A stretch of DNA of 64,000 nucleotides, from the NCBI GenBank assembly GCA_021397845.1, contig CM038038.1, forward strand, positions 59,266,748 through 59,330,747. The letters are read 5' to 3'. Positions 57,945 to 64,000 of this stretch are shown here, one piece after another. The position numbers and the translations under genes are program-made. Source of the stretch: Areca catechu (Eukaryota; Streptophyta; Magnoliopsida; Arecales; Arecaceae). The number at the start of each line of letters is the position of its first letter. The first letter of the stretch is position 1. The notes beneath the pieces are model-generated. The model was not told the origin of the DNA and did not search any database. It worked only from the letters and a program-made list of their open reading frames with translations.

Positions 57945-59553
57945 TGATGCAGAACAAAAGAAGAGATGATGCGATACGGAAATAAATTAAGATTAATTCT
58001 TTTTTTATATATATTTTCAGAAATTGGCTTTGACTCAAAGGAAAGCTAAACTAAATTGAAAGAAACTAGGTAATAATTGAAAGCACAATTTAAAAGAAAC
58101 TAGGTTATCAGAGTGGTTCAGAAGTAACAGATCGCTGGGGGTTGAGAAACTCACAGACCTAGGATTTTGCTCTGAACTTTCAACAGGACAGAAATAAAGA
58201 GAAGAGATGGGTTACCAACCAGACAGTGATCTTCACAGAGTTTGGTGGAAGAACTCTCTCGAGCAGATTGTTGGATCCTCAGATTCAGATATCTTCGCAA
58301 TGGATCCTCCAATACTGGTCCTGTGGCTGAGTCGGCTTCTCCTGAACTCAAGATCTGGGAAAGAAGAAGAACAAGTGATGGAATCAGATACTCAAGGAAG
58401 GATTTACCAGATTGAAGAACTTGAAAGCTAATGTTGCTAAAATCCAGATTCTCCTAAAGGCTGATCTGGCTCCTTCTGGAATCTGCTCTGAATCTGAAGT
58501 ATCCGGACTAGACCCGGATGCTGGTGGTCGGCCTTGACTTGGAGAGAGAGGCCGTGGGAGGTGGGGTAGGCTAGGGTTTGGTGGATTGAGGAGAAAGATG
58601 GGCGGCTAGGGTTTTGGAGAGAAGTGGCTAACCTAGGGTTTGGGGTTGGAGATCTCACACCTCCTCAAAGTTCCTGGGGAACCCAGATTTACTCCCTCAT
58701 GGAGCTCAACACCTGGATGCAAGTGCGGAAGAGAGAAAACATAGAGTTTGCTCACACATAAATTGGATTCATTCATCAGATTACTTTAAAATTTACAAGA
58801 GGGGTTTAATTTATAGGACTTTACAAGAGAGTAGGGTTTTACATCTTCCCATGTGGGACTAATGGGAGGGGATCTTCAAATTAGGTTTGTAGGATCAATT
58901 CCACACATATGGCCGGCCAAAAGGTTCAAAAAAGTTGATTGGAGGCTTTAAAAGGAAGGTAGGTGGCGCCTCCTAACCTTGTTCTTCAAGAGAGGATTTC
59001 TTTCCTTCCATGGTTCAACTCTTTTGGACTCCTCCTTTTCTTTCTCCCTAAGTTATGGTTCTTCCCATCTTTGCTTTGGACATTTTTGGCATGGAATGGG
59101 CGCCCCCTTGAAGTACTCCCCAAGAAGAGCTTCTTTCTTTACATAGCTTGGCTCTTATGGAATGTTTTGGGCCGCCCCCTTGAATTATGGATCCCATATT
59201 GCTCTCTCCTCAAATGGCGCATGAGAGAAGGGACCTGCTATCTTGTGGTGTGGGGACTAGAGCATATTGGAAGGAGATGTGGCACCCCCTGGACTCAGGC
59301 GTGTGGCTGGGAGTGTGGCGCCCACTTGCTTGGCCTTGGGAGAAAATGTGACACCCAGGTTGAAGTCCTAGACCACTACTGAGTCAACATGACTCAACAA
59401 AAATAAATTGCAGGGAATACAGACTCAAGGTAAAATTGATTTGATCAAGTTAACCCTTATTACAAAATCAGAAAACCCTAATTCTTCGGGCAAGGTCAAT
59501 CAGAGATCCAGATGGAGCTCTGAAGTCTTCTTCTGAGTATGGTACCCGCACCA
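57945..59553 (-). repeat. 5' LTR of element I (right copy)
   Basis: Minus-strand start TGGTGCGGGTACC at 59553 and end GTTCTGCATCA at 57945. It has one copy fewer of the GTGTGGCTGGGA-like unit than the left LTR. Length 1609 bp. Confidence 0.9.
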
Positions 59554-59558
59554 CATTG

Positions 59559-61137
59559 GGACATCGGGATATTAAGACACCATTAAGAATTTAAAATCCA
59601 AGAAGAAAGGGGTGCCTACCTATCTTATTTTTATTGTCACCCACATCCAAGGAGCACTTCATTTCATCCATTTCTTGGCACCAATCATGGAAGAGTCTTC
59701 ATTTAATCCAACTAGAGCTGAAGTTTGAATTCAGAAAAATGGGATGAGAGTCTACCTTCATCCTCTCACTTATCTTATCTATCTTGTATTTAAATCATCC
59801 TCATCTACTTTCAAATAAAAGTCCAATAGGGATTCACGCCAAGAAGAGGAGAAGGATTGATTCCAATTTTGAGAAAGAAGGGAGGATGCCACATTTCTCA
59901 TCTCAATTGTCGCCCACATCATGAAGGAGTCCAACTTCAAGGGAGCATCTACCCAATTTAAATTCGAAGAAATGTGGTCCCAAGATAAGATGAATTTATC
60001 TACTTTTCAAGTTTGAAATGCAAGAAGAATAAGAAGGAGTCAAAGCCATAAGTTAACACCAAGATGGCGAAAAGAAGGATGCCATCTCATTTTCATGTAG
60101 CGCCTCTTCTTATTTTCTCACCCATCCCATTTCTTGTCACCCATCACAAGGAGGAGTCCAGGAGCAAAGGTAGGACTTATCTAGTTTAAATTTCAAGAAG
60201 TTTTCATCCAAGTCAAGAGGGAGATTAGAGTCCAATGTTATCTACACTTATCTTGTATTTAAAAGCATTTTAATTTTATCTTGCTACTATGTATGGGGGG
60301 TCTATAAATACCACTCCATTCCCCCCATTGTAACCAATTTATGCTTTGTTAATGAAACTCTATCATTTTCTACAATTACTGGTAAGCATTGTATTTGTGA
60401 AAGTGCTTTGCTTGGTAAGCATTACATATATGAGAGCGTGGTGCTAAAGCCCTAATTATTTTCCATGTCCAAGTCCGAGTTCCAAGATCCGAGATTCAAG
60501 ATCCAAGATGCCTTCCACCATTCCCTTTCCCTTTTCCATTCCTTCTAATGTTTTCTCGTCCCTCCAAGTTTTGATTATTGTTCTTTTGTAGGATCCTCAT
60601 GTGTTCCAGATTTGAAGAGGAGGTTTCCCTTGCCAGACAACCATCTACGGAAAAATCTACTCCAAAGGAACTATAGTTTGAAATCCGACCATGAGTTCTT
60701 GAGAGTTGAATCTGGATCTACTACATAAGAGGGAAAATTCACTATTGGTAAGTAAATCCATTCTGAATCTCATTAGATTTGGTTAGTTGAAGCTTGGATG
60801 TCCTAGTTTCGGTGGTTTCTTAATCATCGGATCCAGGATTCTTATGTGATTACATGCAAACACATTGCGGGTAGTTAGTAGTAATTTTCTTGTCTATTGT
60901 TCTTATATCCTTTGATCACTTTATTTGAGTTTACTGCCAATGCTCATTAAAAATTTAAAATTTAAATCTTATTTGCAGGAGCAGATGCAAGACTAATGCG
61001 GGTAGTTAGTAGTAATTTTCTTGTCTATCTTTCTTAGATCCTTTGATCGCTTTATTTGATTTTACTGCCATTGCTCATTAAAAATTTAAAATTTATATCT
61101 TATTCAATGCATTAGTCTTGCATCTGGTCTTGCATCA
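59559..61137 (+). repeat. 3' LTR of element G, second part
   Basis: Continues from 50709 with GGACATCGGGATATTAAGACACC and matches 41640-43074. TATAAATACC near 60303. Near the end, 60867-60997 and 60998-61128 are tandem copies of a 131-bp unit (start GCGGGTAGTTAGTAGTAATT) that is single in the 5' LTR. Ends GGTCTTGCATCA. Confidence 0.87.
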
Positions 61138-61594
61138 GTAGGGCTCTCCTAGGGTTAGGCTCTAAGAATGGGTTAGGATATGGGGCTCTCCTAGGGTTGG
61201 GCTCCAAGAATGGGTTTGGGTGTGGGGCTCTCCTAGGGTTGGGCTCCAAGAATGGATCAGGGTGTTGGGCTCTCCTAGGGTTGGGCTCCAAGAATGGGTC
61301 AAAGTGTTGGGCTCTTCTATGATTGGGCTCCAAGAATGGGTCAGGGTATAGGGCTCTCCTAGGGTTGGGAGGTGTGGGAAGAGATGACTCAAGCTCAGAT
61401 TCAGTGTTGGACTCTTGGGTTCTCTCTAGGGCTCTTAATTGGCCTTCTTTTTGGGTAAACCTATTGTTCATTTGGGAATTTGGTTGGGCAAACTGATCAT
61501 TCATGGTCTTCAGTAGGGTTTCAAGATTGAGTTCCATGGTTAGATCGGGTTAGGGATGAGGCTGATAGTAATGGGCTCCTGATCTGGTTGTCAT
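61138..61594 (-). pseudogene. gag: gag start of element D with 42-bp repeat array
   Basis: MTTRSGAHYYQPHP at 61594, a stop, then MELNLETLLKTMNDQFAQ (coiled coil). From about 61370 to 61138 there are about five copies of a 14-residue unit with EPNPRRAPHPDPFL-type sequence, each 42 bp, and more beyond G at 41150-41222. C has a degenerate version at 16030-16170; F and I have only one or two PNHRRP-like units. Confidence 0.8.
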
Positions 61595-62635
61595 GCAACA
61601 AGCACACAAGAATTTGAACGTACTAGGGTTTGTTAGACCTAGAGCAAAGTAAAGTGAGTCAACTCAACTTACACCAAGCTCAACAACTAATCCTTCCACT
61701 GGCCAAGTAAGAGGTGGGGTGGTGGGAGGCTCCCCCTGCTTGTCATAGGATTCTAATTAAAAACCACCTGTCCACTTTGGGCATTTGCCTCTGGACATCT
61801 AGCCTTAGACACCAGCTTCCAGTAATAGTAGGAGGGTTGAGTGCACCTGTTTTCTCACTAGACTCGGACCCGACCTGTTGGTGTCCCTAAATCAATTAAG
61901 TTTCTACTTGATTTTAGTTAGGCTTGGATTTGAATGCGGGGTAGTTATTTTGGGCTAAGAAAAGGTAATGAAATCCTTCCCTCATCTGACATAGTAAAAT
62001 TGCCCTTTAGGTGATTTAGTTATGATGCAAGCACACATAAAACCTAATGCAATATAAAAATCAAAAAATCAGAAAAAACTTTTGTTTTTTGTATTTTATG
62101 CAGATGGAGATTTTAGTTTTAGTTAATTAATGTGCAAGAAAAGAGGCTTGGGTTTGAGGGGTGTGATGGTTGATTAGGTTCAGCCCTAAACTAACATGTC
62201 GAAATTTCAGCAAGTATTATTTTTTTTGTCAGGATTTGTTTGTATGCAGATTTTTTTTGTTTTAGGTTTTCTAAAATCAGGAAAAAATGGCAGTAAATAA
62301 GAAGACAACTCAGGGATCAACTTGGAGCAAAAATCAGGAAAAAGTAGTAAGATTTTAATAGGAAACTAGACCTATGTTTGGACACCTAATGCAGATTTCA
62401 GCAAATAGTCTTTTTTTGTTAGGGTTTTGTTTTATTGATTTTTTTGATTGTTTTCAGATCTGAAAAAATTCAACAAAAAATAAAATAGAATATAGGACTA
62501 AACAGATACCAATTGAAGTAAAAATCAGAAAAAAATAGTAAGAAATTAAAATAAAATTAGGCCTATGTTTTGACTACTATCACAGAAATCAGCATGCAGA
62601 AATTTACCTAATCATGCAAGAACATATCCTAAACT
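61595..62635 (-). other. 5' leader of element D
   Basis: Non-coding. On the plus strand: CACTGGCCAAGTAAGAGGTGGGG near 61697, GACTCGGACCCGACCTGTTGGTGTCCC near 61862, both complements of the shared leader blocks. Further right is T-rich sequence with repeated TTTTTTTGTTAGGTTTT-like phrases (62220-62450). Confidence 0.6.
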
Positions 62636-62648
62636 AGCTCTGATACCA
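62636..62648 (-). promoter_or_regulatory. Primer-binding site of element D
   Basis: AGCTCTGATACCA on the plus strand is TGGTATCAGAGCT on the minus strand, four bases from the LTR edge at 62653. Confidence 0.8.
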
Positions 62649-62652
62649 AAAA

Positions 62653-63243
62653 TGATGAGAAACGAACTCTAACTGAGATGGATGGCATGAAAGGGATGAA
62701 CATACAGAAAAAACTAGATTAATAGAGCAATGAGTTTCAGAATTTGAAGTGATTTATTCCCAAAAAAGAGACTAGAACAGGTTAAGATTTTTATGTGATA
62801 GTTAGAGTCCTACCCACATGCTAGAAACTATCAAAGAAACAAAGAAAAATGAATCCTGGTATTAAGAAATCCTATTAGGTACATGTTCTCCAAAAAAATC
62901 AGAAAAAGAGAGGAGGGAATCGGGTTTAACATACTAGGCAATGATATCTTATTGCTGTAGAAGAGATCGCTTCTCTCAGATCGGTGCCTGGATGTCCCGA
63001 TCACTTTTCCATGGATCCACTGGGATTTTATCAGTTTGATTTGATGGTAGATAGGGTTGAAGATGATAGGAAAAATATCAAACAGGAACTAGGATGTGGA
63101 AGAAGGTAGAAAGTTGTTTGCTGCTGGCGGCCTAGACTCTTGATGGTGGGCATCCTTGGATTAAGGATAGTGGATGGTTTGATAGATGGGATTGCACCTC
63201 ACATTCTCTCCTTGTGGAGCGAATACGGGCCTCTCACCCTCTC
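62653..63243 (-). repeat. Part of 5' LTR of element D
   Basis: The edge TGATGAGAAACG (plus strand) is the LTR end next to the primer site. The sequence carries the GAGCGAATACGGGCCTCTCACCCTCTC-like region seen downstream of the start site in related LTRs. It is cut at 63243 by element L. Confidence 0.7.
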
Positions 63244-64000
63244 TGATGGGGACATCCATAATAAGAATATATACTTTGATTAACTCACTTTGTTTCTGTA
63301 GCTATAGTTAATAAAGTTTTCGAAGCAAGTTATAAATTTTCTTGAAACATGTTCATAAGCCAAATTTTCTTGAAGCATATTTGGGTCATAAGCCAATACA
63401 AGGATGAAGCCCATTAATTTTCTTGAAGCATGTTCATAAACCAAATTTTCTTGAAGCATGATTTGGCTCATAAGCCAACACATGGAAGAAGCCCATTCGG
63501 CTCAAGCCCAAAGCATGATGGAGGGCATCCTCTTCAAGTCCAAGACCAACCATTCAAGCCTCTTCAAGACCAAGCCCAAGCCCAATTCATGCCAAGATTT
63601 GAAGGACATGTGGAATGATTGGATGAAGACAAATGTTTCAAGGAGATGGCGCCCCATGGAGCTACTAGGACTTTTTTTTGTTAGGATTAGTTAGACTAGG
63701 AACTAATCATGTAATTAATTACCAACTAAATCTAAATTAGTTGGCTCCTTAACCCACCCTTTTGCCATCCATTATGGCTACTCTTGGCCTATAAATAGGA
63801 CCAAGGCCTTTTCTTGTAAGGCATGAATTACTTGAATTGAATGAAAGCTTGCTAATTTGTTCTCTTCCACCTTGCCAAGTTCATGAGTTCTTAGAATTTT
63901 GAGTGTTTCTCTTGAAGCTTGAGTTGAAGTGATGAGTTTGAGAGTGAGTTTGAGTGAGTGCCTTGAGTTTGAGAGACCTTAGTTTCATTTCCAAGATCTT
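63244..64000 (+). repeat. Start of element L (LTR, probably chromovirus type), cut by window end
   Basis: TGATGGGGACATCC at 63244 is the typical LTR start of this group (compare C, TGATGGGGACATT), lying inside D's LTR. TATAAATAGG at 63790-63799 and ATGAAAGCTTG near 63840 fit promoter and leader positions of the other LTRs. No end is visible, so whether L is a solo LTR or an element cannot be told. Confidence 0.65.

Larger units (their letters stand above)
50710..59553 (-). mobile_element. Full-structure chromovirus I, same family as F
   Basis: Perfect target duplication CATTG (50705-50709 and 59554-59558). LTRs at 57945-59553 (5') and 50710-52334 (3'). Gag and pol are readable almost end to end on the minus strand with isolated stops, several of them CGA to TGA. 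The LTRs differ by a few percent and a 12-bp gap, so I is older than F. The proteins are closely similar to F. Confidence 0.93.
41223..61137 (+). mobile_element. Full-structure chromovirus G, carrying solo LTR H and element I
   Basis: LTRs are 41223-43074 and 50301-61137, the latter split by I at 50709/59559. Flanks GTGGG (41218-41222) and GTAGG (61138-61142) fit a 5-bp duplication with one change. The internal region holds the whole chromovirus gene order with many stops and frameshifts, so G is older than F and I. It was inserted into the 42-bp repeat array of D's gag. Confidence 0.88.
20079..63243 (-). mobile_element. Chromovirus-derived element D, minus strand, the base layer of the nest
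   Basis: Pieces at 20079-22080, 40745-41222 and 61138-63243 join into one minus-strand element when E (duplication AGAGG) and G (duplication GTGGG/GTAGG, one mismatch) are removed. Order from right to left: 5' LTR part, primer site, leader, gag with a repeat array, Pro/Ser/Tyr-rich repeats, acidic region, integrase remnant, chromodomain relic, 3' LTR part. Its 3' LTR is cut by C and its 5' LTR by L. RT, RNase H and integrase core are absent and there is no zinc knuckle. Confidence 0.8.

Noticed and set aside
61138..61375. CRISPR-like regular repeats
   Set aside because: Units are contiguous 42-bp coding repeats without spacers, within gag of a plant retroelement.
1..64000. Host genes, tRNA or rRNA genes
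   Set aside because: TGGTATCAGAGC sites are primer-binding sites, not tRNA genes. No long frame falls outside a retroelement and no exon-like gene could be recognised.

Overview
The window is plant nuclear DNA made entirely of LTR retrotransposons inserted into one another. I found no host gene, tRNA, rRNA or CRISPR array, and no stretch that needs to be single-copy host sequence. Two groups are present. One is Ty1/copia of the Sirevirus type: long LTRs, a coiled-coil gag, a long ORF after pol, and several polypurine tracts. The other is Ty3/gypsy chromoviruses: pol ending in a chromodomain, and an initiator-tRNA-Met-type primer site. Together these indicate a seed plant with a repeat-rich genome; I cannot name the species. 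Element names A to L are mine.

Nesting, oldest to youngest. D (minus strand) is the base layer. Its pieces are 20079-22080, 40745-41222 and 61138-63243, and both of its LTRs are cut by later insertions. C (plus, 13082-20078) sits in D's 3' LTR, E (plus, 22081-40744) and G (plus, 41223-61137) sit in D's gag, and L (plus, 63244 to the window end) sits in D's 5' LTR. F (plus, 26845-39067, target duplication CTGTT) is inside E's chromodomain. J (minus, 30473-33731, duplication CATAA) is inside F's second zinc knuckle. G carries a solo LTR H (45919-47444, duplication CCTAC) and a full element I (minus, 50710-59553, duplication CATTG). C carries a minus-strand copia solo LTR (14385-16008), and its 5' LTR is split by the Sirevirus pair A/B (1-13081).

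Layout. 1-3034: 3' end of Sirevirus A. 3035-13081: Sirevirus B, with a 5'-truncated 5' LTR, gag, pol, a 628-codon downstream ORF and a 3' LTR. 13082-20078: defective chromovirus C. 20079-22080: D. 22081-26844: E. 26845-39067: F with J. 39068-40744: end of E. 40745-41222: D. 41223-61137: G with H and I. 61138-63243: start of D. 63244-64000: L.

F, I and G carry the full chromovirus order gag, protease, RT, RNase H, integrase, chromodomain, and all three are broken by stops and frameshifts. C, D and E keep gag and the integrase tail/chromodomain but lack RT, RNase H and the integrase core. D and E share a central protein region that I do not recognise, which suggests a non-autonomous lineage that spread as such. 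J is a short element with LTRs that look identical by eye and an unusually GC-rich interior without gag or pol; it is the youngest insertion. No element appears able to move on its own.
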